A stretch of 64,000 bases of DNA from CAG-964 sp902789345 (GTDB taxonomy: Bacteria > Bacillota > Clostridia > Oscillospirales > Acutalibacteraceae). The position numbers and the translations under genes were made by a program. How positions within the stretch are numbered: the stretch's first letter is position 1; the number at the start of each line of letters is the position of its first letter. The notes beneath the pieces are model-generated. The model saw nothing but the letters and a program-made list of their open reading frames with translations, searched no databases and was not told the origin of the DNA. Where the stretch lies: NCBI GenBank assembly GCA_052117325.1, contig JBQKJJ010000011.1; one strand, written 5' to 3'. Below, in pieces: positions 9,130 through 17,844 of the stretch.

Positions 9130-10323
9130 ATGCTAAAGGACAAAAACATACTTTTATGTGTAACGGGAGGAATTGCGGCATATAAAATACCCAACCTTGC
9201 AAGTATGCTTGTAAAGCAGGGCTGTAATGTAAATGTGCTTATGACCAAAAATGCCGAAAGCTTTATAACAGCTAAAACCTTTGAAACCCTTACAGGCAAC
9301 ACCTGTATGGTAGACACCTTTCAAACTACCTATCCTCCAAGAATACATCATATTGACCTTGCCACAACAGCCGACTATGTAATGGTTGCGCCTGCTACTG
9401 CAAACATTATAGGCAAAATTGCACATGGCATTGCAGACGATATGATAACCTCTACTTTGCTTGCTTGCAAATGTCCTGTAGCACTGGCACCGGCAATGAA
9501 TGTTAATATGTTTGAAAATCCTATTGTTCAGGACAACATAGCAACACTGAAAAAGTACGGCTACAACATAATTGAGCCTGCCACAGGCTATATGGCGTGC
9601 AAGGCTGTAGGAAAGGGAAAACTGCCCGAGCCTGTACAGCTGTATAAATATATAGAAAAGGAGCTTGCCTTTACCCACGATTTACAGGGTAAAAAGGTGC
9701 TTGTAACGGCCGGCGCAACAAGAGAGCCTATAGACCCTGTACGCTACATTTCTAACAATTCCACAGGAAAAATGGGCTATGCACTGGCAAATGCGGCTAT
9801 GCTTAGAGGGGCTGATGTAACCCTTGTAACAGGTCAGACCGCACTGGAGGATATTCCCTTTGTACACACAGTAAAGGTAACAACCGCACAGGATATGTAC
9901 AACGCCGTAACCGAAAGCTTTGCAACAGCGGACATAACCATAAAGGCAGCGGCTGTAGCAGACTACACACCGGCAGAGGTTGCACAAAATAAAATAAAAA
10001 AAGCAGATGGCGACGCCAACATTAAACTAAAGCGAACAAAGGATATTCTAAAGGAGCTTGGCAACAGAAAAACTGACAAACAATTTGTATGCGGCTTTAG
10101 TATGGAAACGGAAAATATGCTTGAAAATTCAAAGGAAAAGCTAGCAAAGAAAAATATTGATATGATTGTCGCCAACAACCTAAAAACAGAGGGTGCCGGC
10201 TTTGGAACTGACACCAATGTTATTACCCTTATAACAAAAGAAAGTACAGAACAGCTTCCGATAATGTCAAAGGAAGAATGTGCACACAAAATAATTGACA
10301 AAATTTTAGAGCTGAAAGGCTGA
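9130..10323 (+). CDS. coaBC: Bifunctional phosphopantothenoylcysteine decarboxylase / synthetase
   Basis: Ligates cysteine to 4'-phosphopantothenate (CoaB) and decarboxylates the product (CoaC) to give 4'-phosphopantetheine. The N-terminal flavoprotein half (about 1-180) shows LLCVTGGIAAYK, the catalytic His region PRIHHIDLA and APAMNVNMFENP. The C-terminal synthetase half opens with KVLVTAGATREPIDPVRYISN and has STGKMGYALA and KIKK. ATG 9130 is preferred over GTG 9124 because AAAGGAG is seven bases upstream of the former. It has its own promoter, divergent from coaX. The length of 397 residues is normal for the fused enzyme. Confidence 0.95.
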   Translation: MLKDKNILLCVTGGIAAYKIPNLASMLVKQGCNVNVLMTKNAESFITAKTFETLTGNTCMVDTFQTTYPPRIHHIDLATTADYVMVAPATANIIGKIAHGIADDMITSTLLACKCPVALAPAMNVNMFENPIVQDNIATLKKYGYNIIEPATGYMACKAVGKGKLPEPVQLYKYIEKELAFTHDLQGKKVLVTAGATREPIDPVRYISNNSTGKMGYALANAAMLRGADVTLVTGQTALEDIPFVHTVKVTTAQDMYNAVTESFATADITIKAAAVADYTPAEVAQNKIKKADGDANIKLKRTKDILKELGNRKTDKQFVCGFSMETENMLENSKEKLAKKNIDMIVANNLKTEGAGFGTDTNVITLITKESTEQLPIMSKEECAHKIIDKILELKG

Positions 10324-10387
10324 CATACAGCTGTAGCGGATTTTGTTAAACACACAGTTGAATATACACCTTTATTTTTTACAAGCT

Positions 10388-10428
10388 AAGGGACGGTTCA
10401 AATTAAAAATGAACCGCCCCTTTTAATT
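10388..10428. terminator. Terminator between coaBC and the Nudix gene
   Basis: AAGGGACGGTTCA pairs with TGAACCGCCCCTT around a 9-base loop and is followed by TTTAATTTT. It lies between convergent genes. Confidence 0.85.
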
Positions 10429-10485
10429 TTGGTTATGTTAAATTATTATTTTATCCTGCTTATACAAAAAGGCAGAAATTTCAGT

Positions 10486-10914
10486 TTACAGAAAACCTCT
10501 CCTTTTTGCTTCCTCCAACAGCTTTGGCTGTATGTGAGGGTAGGTCCAATTATCCGGCAGCCTCTCTGTAATAACAACCTTTTCAATTTCACTGTGGAGT
10601 TCCTTTTCAAGGGCTTTTACCTGAGCATAGTATAACATTCCAAAAGTTTCTTTTCCGTCAAAATTATCTGACGCAGTTACGGAATATACGCAAATTGGCT
10701 GTATGTCGAATTTCAAAGCACCTGTTTCTTCACTTAGCTCTCTTGCGGCTGTGTCACTGATAATCTCGTTAGGCTCTCTGTGGCCGCCCGGCACCTCTAA
10801 TGTATTGCGCTGTTTGTGCTTGCAGAAAATAAATTTGCCGTTATACTTTGCAATAATAACCGCAAATTTTAGCAAATCGTCGGCTACATTATCATAAAAC
10901 TTTACTACAGTCAT
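10486..10914 (-). CDS. Nudix hydrolase
   Basis: A 142-residue Nudix-fold pyrophosphatase. The Nudix box is complete: GGHREPNEIISDTAARELSEETGAL, containing the metal-binding REL-EE-G core. The LEVPGGH lead-in resembles MutT/8-oxo-dGTPase-like members, but the substrate cannot be read from the sequence. GAGGAATT upstream supports the start. It is the last gene of a possible leftward run after GH31 and hemolysin III, with a 67-base gap before it. Confidence 0.88.
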   Translation of the reverse strand: MTVVKFYDNVADDLLKFAVIIAKYNGKFIFCKHKQRNTLEVPGGHREPNEIISDTAARELSEETGALKFDIQPICVYSVTASDNFDGKETFGMLYYAQVKALEKELHSEIEKVVITERLPDNWTYPHIQPKLLEEAKRRGFL

Positions 10915-10981
10915 ATTGTTTAATTCCTCTATTAAAATTTATATTATGTTTTTCTATGTCGCTCAAGAAAATCTACGCTAA

Positions 10982-11656
10982 TTATTTAACAAAAAAAGAT
11001 GTTAATATTGCAAAGTAATGGAACACACTGCCCCCTATAGTAAACAAATGCCATATTGAGTGGAAATACTTAATTTTCTTTATTGCATAAAATATAACGC
11101 CAACCGAATACAGCACTCCGCCTATTAACAAAAATACTAATGAAATAGTAGGCAATGAATTTATAAGCGGTACTATAGCCGCTATAATAGCCCAGCCCAT
11201 TATTATATAACAAACGACAGATATTTTTCTGAAACGCTCAAGGTCTATGGCGTTCAGCACTATTCCCAGTGCCGCCGCACCCCATATAAAGCCAAACAGC
11301 ACCCACCCCAGCGTACCACGCAGTGTAACAAGGGTTATAGGGGTGTATGTACCTGCAATAAGCAGGAATATGGTAACATGGTCCATTACACGCATTACCT
11401 GCTTTGCCTTTTCGTTGGTAATGGCATGGTACAAAGTAGACATGGTGTACAAAATAATAAGTGTGCCGCCGTAAATAGCACTGCTTACCACACCCCAAGG
11501 GTCTGAATACAGAGCCGTCATTACTATAAGCACTACCGTACCGGCTATGGCAAGCAGTGCCCCTACACCGTGAGAAACCGAATTAAATATTTCTTCACCC
11601 AGTGTGTAGCGTTTGTTTAGCGGAATTTTTGTTTCTTTCTCTTTGCTTTTAGTCAT
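10982..11656 (-). CDS. Hemolysin III / PAQR-like membrane protein
   Basis: A 224-residue seven-span membrane protein of the YqfA/hemolysin III family. Landmarks are EIFNSVSHGVGALLAIAGT, TLYHAI after the second span, MDHVTIFLLIAGTYTPI, and the final SIWHLFTIGGSVFHYFAI. The conserved His residues in SHG, LYH, DH and WH/FH fit the CREST/PAQR hydrolase superfamily's metal site. Despite the name, haemolysis is not demonstrated for most members. It starts 12 bases after the GH31 stop with GAGGGTG as ribosome-binding site, so it is cotranscribed with GH31. Confidence 0.9.
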   Translation of the reverse strand: MTKSKEKETKIPLNKRYTLGEEIFNSVSHGVGALLAIAGTVVLIVMTALYSDPWGVVSSAIYGGTLIILYTMSTLYHAITNEKAKQVMRVMDHVTIFLLIAGTYTPITLVTLRGTLGWVLFGFIWGAAALGIVLNAIDLERFRKISVVCYIIMGWAIIAAIVPLINSLPTISLVFLLIGGVLYSVGVIFYAIKKIKYFHSIWHLFTIGGSVFHYFAILTSFFVK

Positions 11657-11668
11657 AAAATCACCCTC

Positions 11669-13708
11669 TTATAAAACTTCAAGGGAAAGCTGTTTATTGT
11701 CAGAATTTGCAGTACCTTTTTCAACGATTATTTCTGTAAGTGCCTTGCTGTAGCTTTTGCTTATGCCGTCGTCTGTGTATAAATTAAACTTAGCGTTATC
11801 CCCATAGGCTATTAGCTGTAGGCTGTTTAAATCCAGCTTTTCGGTTGACAGTGCCGGCTTGCACAGTGGCAAAACAGCTCCCTTTTTTATAAACAAAGGT
11901 ACTTCGTCCATTGCTACCTCAATGTAGTGGTGGCCCTTTTTCATTTCTTCCTTAACAGTTACATTTTCACCGCTTAGCTTTACAAACAGCATATCCTCCG
12001 GCAAATATACATACCTGCCCTTTGCGTTCTGCTGATAAACAGGGGCTATCATAATGCTGTCACCAACCATTAGCTGGTCTTCTACCTGTGGTGCAAATTC
12101 ATCGTCAGTATAATCAAAGGCAACAGGGCGGAACATCATACCGTCCTCCAAGCAAGCTTTCATATATTCACTGTACAAATACGGTACTAAGCGGTACCTA
12201 ACCTGCAGTACATTGCGGAACATATCTTTATTGTCAAAACGGTAACATTCCTGCAAGCGTGTACCAATGGCGGCATGGTTACGCATAAGAGGTGTAAATA
12301 CCCCAAAGGCTGTCCAACGCAAAACCAAATCCTCTGTGGCGTTTGCGCCAAAGCCGCCAATGTCGGAGCCTATATACATAAAGCCGCACATATTCAAAGA
12401 CGGCATTTGCTTAATGGAAAGCAGTAGGTGCGACCACCATGACTGGTTGTCGCCTGTCCATATTCCGCCGTAGCGGTGCATACCAATATATGAAGAACGG
12501 GAGTACATAAGGGTACGCTTGTCCGGTCTTATTTCATCAAATGCCTGCGAGGCACTTCTTGTCATATAAAAACCATACAGGTTATGCACTTTGTCATGAC
12601 AAACCTGCTTGCCGTTTATATTGTGGTAAAATTCGGAATAATCAATAAGATTTGAGAATAAATCTCTAAATTCAAAGAATGAGTTAATGTCCAAGTTTTT
12701 GTCCTTGTATTCAAAAACCTTTACCCAGGCTTCTTCAAGCTTTTTCTTAGAATAGAAAATTGCCGGCTCGTTCATATCATTCCAAAAGCCCTCTATGCCC
12801 ATATCAGTAAGCACCTTGTATTTACTGCCAAACCACTTGCTTGCGTCGGCATTGAAAAAGTCAGGGAAATGTGTAAGTCCCGGCCATACAGCAGTAACAT
12901 AGTCTTCACCCTCTGCGTTTTTGCAGAAGTAATTGTTCTTAACGCCCTCTTCGTAAATATCGTAACCCTTTTCTATTTTTACGCCTGCGTCAATAATAGG
13001 AACCAAATGAATATCCCGGGCTTTCATTTCGTCTACAAAAGACTTAAACTGCGGGAATTTTTCTTCGCTTACGGTAAAATCCTTGTAGTTATCCATATAG
13101 TCAATGTCAAGGTAAACGGCGTCTATTGGCATACCGTTACTGCGGTAGCCCTCTACCACAGACCTTACTTCGTCTTCGTTCATATAGCTCCAACGGCTTT
13201 GCTGATAGCCAAATGCCCAAAACGGCGCAATGTAGCTTTTGCCTGTAAGCTTACGCATTTCCTTTACAATTTCAACCTCTGTGTCAGCCTCTATAATATA
13301 CAAAGCGGCATCTTCTGAATGTATTGTAATTGAAAGCTTGTCAAGGTGAGTATAGCCAATGTCAAATGTAATTTTTGACGGGCAATCTACAAACACACCG
13401 TATTTTCTTTGACTGTTGCTTACAATTATGAAATTATGGGCACCATACAACGACTCCTTATTTTCTACATGATTAGGGTCGTCTGCGCAAAAGCTTACAT
13501 ATTTCCAGCCACGCTTGTTAATGCCCCTTACATTTTCACCCAAACCGTATACTATGTCGTTTTGGCACAGGTCGGTGTTTAAAAGAATCTCGCCGTTTTG
13601 CTGCAGCACCTGAAAATATTTTAGGTCACTGCCTGTTTTCGCTGTGCCTACAACAGCACCTGTGTCTAGTGGATTTCCGAATATATATTTATTTATCAAA
13701 CTAATCAT
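11669..13708 (-). CDS. Glycoside hydrolase family 31 alpha-glucosidase
   Basis: A cytoplasmic GH31 enzyme that releases alpha-linked glucose from oligosaccharides. It has an N-terminal beta-sandwich (VYGLGENVRGINKRGWKY), then the barrel with WAFGYQQSRWSYMNEDEVRSVV, PIDAVYLDIDYMD, the nucleophile Asp in GFWNDMNEPAIF and the acid/base Asp in IWTGDNQSWWSH. C-terminal beta domains end the protein. There is no signal peptide. A longer frame begins at 13780, but a TATAAT-rich promoter lies inside that extension. The start is ATG 13708 or TTG 13699; AAAGGATGAT fits the TTG spacing better. It is cotranscribed with hemolysin III and divergent from degV. Confidence 0.93.
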   Translation of the reverse strand: MISLINKYIFGNPLDTGAVVGTAKTGSDLKYFQVLQQNGEILLNTDLCQNDIVYGLGENVRGINKRGWKYVSFCADDPNHVENKESLYGAHNFIIVSNSQRKYGVFVDCPSKITFDIGYTHLDKLSITIHSEDAALYIIEADTEVEIVKEMRKLTGKSYIAPFWAFGYQQSRWSYMNEDEVRSVVEGYRSNGMPIDAVYLDIDYMDNYKDFTVSEEKFPQFKSFVDEMKARDIHLVPIIDAGVKIEKGYDIYEEGVKNNYFCKNAEGEDYVTAVWPGLTHFPDFFNADASKWFGSKYKVLTDMGIEGFWNDMNEPAIFYSKKKLEEAWVKVFEYKDKNLDINSFFEFRDLFSNLIDYSEFYHNINGKQVCHDKVHNLYGFYMTRSASQAFDEIRPDKRTLMYSRSSYIGMHRYGGIWTGDNQSWWSHLLLSIKQMPSLNMCGFMYIGSDIGGFGANATEDLVLRWTAFGVFTPLMRNHAAIGTRLQECYRFDNKDMFRNVLQVRYRLVPYLYSEYMKACLEDGMMFRPVAFDYTDDEFAPQVEDQLMVGDSIMIAPVYQQNAKGRYVYLPEDMLFVKLSGENVTVKEEMKKGHHYIEVAMDEVPLFIKKGAVLPLCKPALSTEKLDLNSLQLIAYGDNAKFNLYTDDGISKSYSKALTEIIVEKGTANSDNKQLSLEVL

Positions 13709-13719
13709 CCTTTCGTCAT

Positions 13720-13735
13720 GCAAAATATATTTTGC
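13720..13735. promoter_or_regulatory. Candidate operator in the GH31 leader
   Basis: A perfect 16-bp palindrome, GCAAAATATATTTTGC. It lies between the TATAAT region at about 13740-13755 and the GH31 start codon, where a bound repressor would block transcription or early elongation. No regulator gene is adjacent. Confidence 0.5.
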
Positions 13736-13822
13736 ACTTTTAGTAATTATATTATATAATAAATTTGTTATAGATTTCATTACGAAATTAAAAATTTTTA
13801 ATTATTTTTAGGAGAATTAATA

Positions 13823-14677
13823 ATGAGCAAAAAAGTAATAATAAGTGCCGACAGCACCTGCGACCTTCCTAGGGAAATACTGGATAAATACGGAATTATA
13901 ACAACCCCTTTGCATATAGTGCTTGGTGAAAACACCTACGAGGACCTTGTAAACATAACACCTGACGAAATTTACGCACATTTTAACAAAACAGGTCAGC
14001 TTCCGAAAACCTCGGCAGTAAATATGCAGGAATATATAGACAAGTTTAAGCCGTATATTGACGACGGCTGTGAGGTTGTACACTTTAACATAGGCAGTGC
14101 GCTGTCTACCTCGTACCAACAGTGCCGACTTGCGGCAAAGGAGCTGGGCGGCGTATACCCTGTAGACTCCTGCAGTCTTTCCTCCGGTACAGGCTTGCTT
14201 GCCATGGAGGCGGCAGAGCTTGCACAGCAGGGTGTATCGGCACAGGAAATTGCCGAAAAGCTTCAGGCAAAAACAGGTAAAATACACTGCAACTTTATAG
14301 TTGACAAGCTAAACTACCTGCACGCCGGCGGCAGATGCTCGTCTGTAGCACTGCTGGGTGCAAACCTGCTTAACATTAAACCTTGTATAGAGGTAAGCGA
14401 CAAAGACGGCAGTATGACTGTAGGCAAAAAGTACCGTGGCAAGCTTCCTAAGGTGCTTGAGCAGTATGTAAAGGAAAAATTTGAGCAATGCAGTAACATT
14501 GACCCTAAGCGTGCTTTTATAACACACGCCGGCATACCGCAGGAAACCTGCGACCACCTGTACGGATTAATTAAAAGTTTAAATTACTTTGATGAAATTA
14601 TAATTTCCCGTGCCAGCTGTACAATTTCTTCACACTGCGGCCCTGACACAATGGGACTTATATTTATGGAAAAATAA
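13823..14677 (+). CDS. DegV family fatty-acid-binding protein
   Basis: A 284-residue DegV/FakB-like protein. The family binds a fatty acid in a deep pocket and presents it to a fatty-acid kinase. Landmarks are IISADSTCDLP at the start, TTPLHI, KTSAVN, HFNIGSALSTSYQQCRLAA lining the pocket, VDSCSLSSGTGLLA and a final RASCTISSHCGPDTMGLIF. AGGAGA precedes the ATG. No FakA kinase gene is nearby. It is divergent from GH31 and ends in its own terminator. Confidence 0.9.
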   Translation: MSKKVIISADSTCDLPREILDKYGIITTPLHIVLGENTYEDLVNITPDEIYAHFNKTGQLPKTSAVNMQEYIDKFKPYIDDGCEVVHFNIGSALSTSYQQCRLAAKELGGVYPVDSCSLSSGTGLLAMEAAELAQQGVSAQEIAEKLQAKTGKIHCNFIVDKLNYLHAGGRCSSVALLGANLLNIKPCIEVSDKDGSMTVGKKYRGKLPKVLEQYVKEKFEQCSNIDPKRAFITHAGIPQETCDHLYGLIKSLNYFDEIIISRASCTISSHCGPDTMGLIFMEK

Positions 14678-14756
14678 TAGAGGCAATATAACAAAAATAC
14701 AGTTGACTTTATATAAGGTTAGAATACCTTTAAATATTAGCTGTAATTATAATGCA

Positions 14757-14796
14757 AAAGCGGACTGTACGGTAAATTGTACAGCCCGCTTTTTTA
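14757..14796 (+). terminator. Terminator after degV
   Basis: AGCGGACTGTAC pairs with GTACAGCCCGCT around an 8-base loop and is followed by T6. The A-run before it could also serve the convergent pduL gene. Confidence 0.85.
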
Positions 14797-14823
14797 TGTA
14801 AGAAAAACCAATAAAGTCAACTA

Positions 14824-15399
14824 TTAGTCAGCTATAATTTCGCCGTCAACAGTACCGCTTAGACCTGCTGCGTTTGACTCGTCTGTATCAACATGAGCCG
14901 CCGGAGCGAATTTTTCGCTTACTCTTATAACAACATCGCCAAATATCAAATTTCTGCCGTTGCCGCCAACCTTTAATGAAACAATTTGTTTATCCTTCAA
15001 GCCGTATTCCTGTGCTGTTTTTGGGTCTAGGTGAATATGTCTTTTTGCGGCAATTACACCCTCTGAAATTTCACACTCACCCTTAGGGCCTACCAGCTTA
15101 CAACCCGGTGTACCTGCAATATCGCCGGATTCTCTTACAGGAGCAGCTACGCCGATTTTTCTTGCGTCTGACAATGAAAGCTCTACCTGTGTTGCTGTTC
15201 TGACAGGACCAAGAATAGTCATTTTAAACTCGCCCTTAGGGCCAATTACTGTTACCTTTTCTTCACAGGCAAACTGACCAGGCTGTGACAAATCTTTTTT
15301 CTTTGTCAGGGTTGCACCTGCACCAAAAAGTGTTTCAAAAACCTCTTGTGTTACATGAATATGACGGGCTGATGTTTCAACCATTACTGTCTTGCTCAT
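14824..15399 (-). CDS. pduL: Phosphate acyltransferase PduL
   Basis: Converts acyl-CoA (acetyl- or propanoyl-CoA) and phosphate to acyl phosphate. Zinc-binding His clusters are seen in SARHIHV near residues 13-15, in AAKRHIHLDP, and in AAHVDTDE near the C-terminus. The 191 residues cover both beta-barrel halves of the PduL fold. There is no N-terminal encapsulation extension and no microcompartment gene nearby, so it probably acts as the free housekeeping acetate-pathway enzyme in place of Pta. ATG 15399 is chosen over 15414 because GGTGG is eight bases upstream. Confidence 0.93.
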   Translation of the reverse strand: MSKTVMVETSARHIHVTQEVFETLFGAGATLTKKKDLSQPGQFACEEKVTVIGPKGEFKMTILGPVRTATQVELSLSDARKIGVAAPVRESGDIAGTPGCKLVGPKGECEISEGVIAAKRHIHLDPKTAQEYGLKDKQIVSLKVGGNGRNLIFGDVVIRVSEKFAPAAHVDTDESNAAGLSGTVDGEIIAD

Positions 15400-15581
15400 T
15401 TTTATTACCACCATTTCAGAATATTTTTACCCCAGTGTGCATTGCACTGTAATGTACAAAGGTCTAAGGTAATTTTACAACTTTATATTATCAAATTCAA
15501 CCTTTACAGCCATTATTTTTACAGTGTTTTCCGCTTAACCTAAGTCTTTTACAGATTTACACACAGGTTTGCAGAAAGCCG

Positions 15582-15610
15582 GGCAGTAAGAAAACAAGTT
15601 TCTTACTGCC
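15582..15610. terminator. Hairpin downstream of ptsI
   Basis: A perfect 12-bp stem (GGCAGTAAGAAA / TTTCTTACTGCC) with a 5-base loop, 64 bases after the ptsI stop. The T-tract on the leftward strand is weak, so it is either a terminator or an RNA-stabilising hairpin. Confidence 0.6.
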
Positions 15611-15673
15611 GCCTGTTGGGTAAAAGTATATATTATGGTACAAAAAGTACGATACACTCTTAAAGTATTACCC

Positions 15674-17377
15674 TTACTTCTGTATTGACTGCAAATACTC
15701 TGCCACTTCTTTTTCCGTTTCCAGCTGCATAGCCTTTTGCGCTACCCGCTGTGCCTCTTGCTGTGACCACATAGAAATTACTTTTCTTGTTGCCAAAACC
15801 GAGGTGGCACTTACACTAAATTCACTTAAACCAAATGCAACAAGCAAAGGTATCATAAGTGGATCTGCCGCTGCTTCACCGCACATACCTACCATTATGC
15901 CCTCTTTACTGCCGCACTCTATTATGTGCTTAATAGCACGCAGTACAGCCGGGTTATATACAGAGTACAGGCACGCAACATCTGCATTGCCACGGTCTAC
16001 GCACATAGTGTACTGTGTAAGGTCGTTTGTACCAATGCTGAAGAAGTCTGCCTCCTTTGCAAGTAGGTCTGCAATCATAACCGACGCAGAGGTTTCCATC
16101 ATTACGCCAACCTGAATTTCATTATTGTATGCAATGCCCTGACTGTCAAGGTCTGCCATTATTTCCTTTACCAAGGATTTTACGGCTCTTATTTCGTCTA
16201 CACAGGTTACAAGAGGCACCATAATTTTTATGTTGCCAAATGCACTTGCCCTAAGCAATGCCCTAAGCTGCGTCTTGTAAAGCTGTGTATTTTCAAGACA
16301 AAATCTAACTGCCCTAAAGCCCAAAAACGGGTTTTCTTCTTTTTTTAGTCCTAGATATGGTATCTCTTTGTCGCCGCCAATATCCAGTGTTCTTATAATA
16401 AGCGGCTTGTCCTTTAGCACCAACGCCGCTTTTTTGTACGCCTCGAACTGCTGTTCCTCGGTAGGCATAGAGTCGGAATCCATAAACAAAAATTCTGTTC
16501 TAAACAGACCTACACCCTCGCCGTCACACTCTACTACCTGTTTAGTGTTGTCCGGATTACCTATGTTTCCTACCAACTCTACCACCTTGCCGTCTGCTGT
16601 GGCGGTAGCCATACCGATATATTTTTTAAGCTCTTCCTTTTCTTTTAGGAACTTGTTACGCTTTTCTGTGTAATCTTTTAGCTGTTCTTCTGTAGGTGTG
16701 TCAATAACTGTACCCTTTGAACCGTCAATAATTACCTGCTGTCCGTCTGCCAGCTTTTCAACTACACCCGCTACACTTAGTACAGCCGGAATTTCCAGTG
16801 CCCTTGCCAAAATAGCCGAATGTGAGGTTTTGCCGCCTGTTTGTGTAATTATGCCTGCTATGTTTTCTTTTACAATACCTGTTGTCATAGACGGTGTAAG
16901 ATCGTCAACAACTATTATCGTGCCCTTTGGGGCTTTGCTTATGTCTGCCTCCTCTATACCAAGAAGCACCGAAAGCATACCCTTTTTTATGTCCTTAACA
17001 TCTGTGGCACGCTGCATTGTCAGCTCGTCACCGGTAGACTCAAACATTGTTATAAACATATCGCAAATGGTTTCAAGAGCCTTTTCCGCACTGTCGCCTG
17101 ACTGCATTTGCTTTTCTATTTCAGAATTCATATATGGGTCTTGCAGCATAGCGGCGTGTCCCATAATTATTTCTGCTTCTTTTTCGCCTACAGAGCTTTT
17201 CATTTGCTCTGCCTTTGCCATTGTGTCGTCTACAAATTTATTTAAAGCCTGCTTATATCTTTCTATTTCCTGTTCAGGTGTGGCGTCGGTGGTTGGTGCG
17301 TAGCTTAAAGCCTGCTCCTTAATTATCATAACCTTGCCTATGCCGATACCTGAGGATGCGCCAATACCGTTATACAT
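15674..17377 (-). CDS. ptsI: PTS enzyme I (phosphoenolpyruvate-protein phosphotransferase)
   Basis: Takes phosphate from phosphoenolpyruvate and passes it to HPr. The 567 residues contain the phosphorylated His186 in GGKTSHSAILARALEIPAV, the HPr-binding helical part (about 20-145), and the C-terminal PEP-binding barrel with EFLFMDSD, GVMMETSASV, DFFSIGTNDLTQY and the active Cys in GMCGEAA. It is the last gene of the leftward fructose/PTS cluster, about 100 bases after ptsH. It is probably expressed with ptsH. Confidence 0.97.
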   Translation of the reverse strand: MYNGIGASSGIGIGKVMIIKEQALSYAPTTDATPEQEIERYKQALNKFVDDTMAKAEQMKSSVGEKEAEIIMGHAAMLQDPYMNSEIEKQMQSGDSAEKALETICDMFITMFESTGDELTMQRATDVKDIKKGMLSVLLGIEEADISKAPKGTIIVVDDLTPSMTTGIVKENIAGIITQTGGKTSHSAILARALEIPAVLSVAGVVEKLADGQQVIIDGSKGTVIDTPTEEQLKDYTEKRNKFLKEKEELKKYIGMATATADGKVVELVGNIGNPDNTKQVVECDGEGVGLFRTEFLFMDSDSMPTEEQQFEAYKKAALVLKDKPLIIRTLDIGGDKEIPYLGLKKEENPFLGFRAVRFCLENTQLYKTQLRALLRASAFGNIKIMVPLVTCVDEIRAVKSLVKEIMADLDSQGIAYNNEIQVGVMMETSASVMIADLLAKEADFFSIGTNDLTQYTMCVDRGNADVACLYSVYNPAVLRAIKHIIECGSKEGIMVGMCGEAAADPLMIPLLVAFGLSEFSVSATSVLATRKVISMWSQQEAQRVAQKAMQLETEKEVAEYLQSIQK

Positions 17378-17482
17378 ACTTCATACCTCTGCTTTCCTAT
17401 TTATATATGCCAATTCCGGGAAGCCAAAGCCCCCGGAAATGACAATCAGAAAATATATACCAATGAACTGCAAAATGAATTC

Positions 17483-17746
17483 TTATTCGCCTAAACCGGA
17501 ATCAATCATTTCTACTGCCTTAGCAAGTGCCTCGTTTTCGTCGGCACCGCTGCACTGTACCTCTACCTCTGTACCGCACTTAATACAAGCCGCAATAATG
17601 TTCATAAGGCTTTTGCCGTTAATAGTGTTGCCGTTTACTATTAGGTTTACATCACTGCTGAACTTACTCATTGTGTTTGCAAAAACTCCTGCCGGACGCA
17701 TATGGAAGCCTTCTGCGTTTACTACTGTTGTCTTTTTTGATACCAT
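17483..17746 (-). CDS. ptsH: PTS phosphocarrier protein HPr
   Basis: An 87-residue phosphocarrier. His15 in AEGFHMRPAG is the site phosphorylated by enzyme I, and Ser46 in NGKSLMN sits where HPr kinase acts in Gram-positive bacteria, so catabolite control through P-Ser-HPr is possible. The active-site loop reads FHMRPAG rather than the common LHARPA. GGAGAATT precedes the ATG. It lies between fruA (98 bases upstream) and ptsI. Confidence 0.95.
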   Translation of the reverse strand: MVSKKTTVVNAEGFHMRPAGVFANTMSKFSSDVNLIVNGNTINGKSLMNIIAACIKCGTEVEVQCSGADENEALAKAVEMIDSGLGE

Positions 17747-17844
17747 AATAATTCTCCTTTTCTGTTTCCTCCACAGCCATTTTTCAGACTGTGGAGATTT
17801 GTTTTATTTTACTCGTTAATTAATGTCTGATTAATTGTTTTAAA

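Noticed and set aside
13709..13780. GH31 extension starting at 13780
   Set aside because: A TATAAT-rich promoter and a palindrome lie inside it, so it would not be transcribed.
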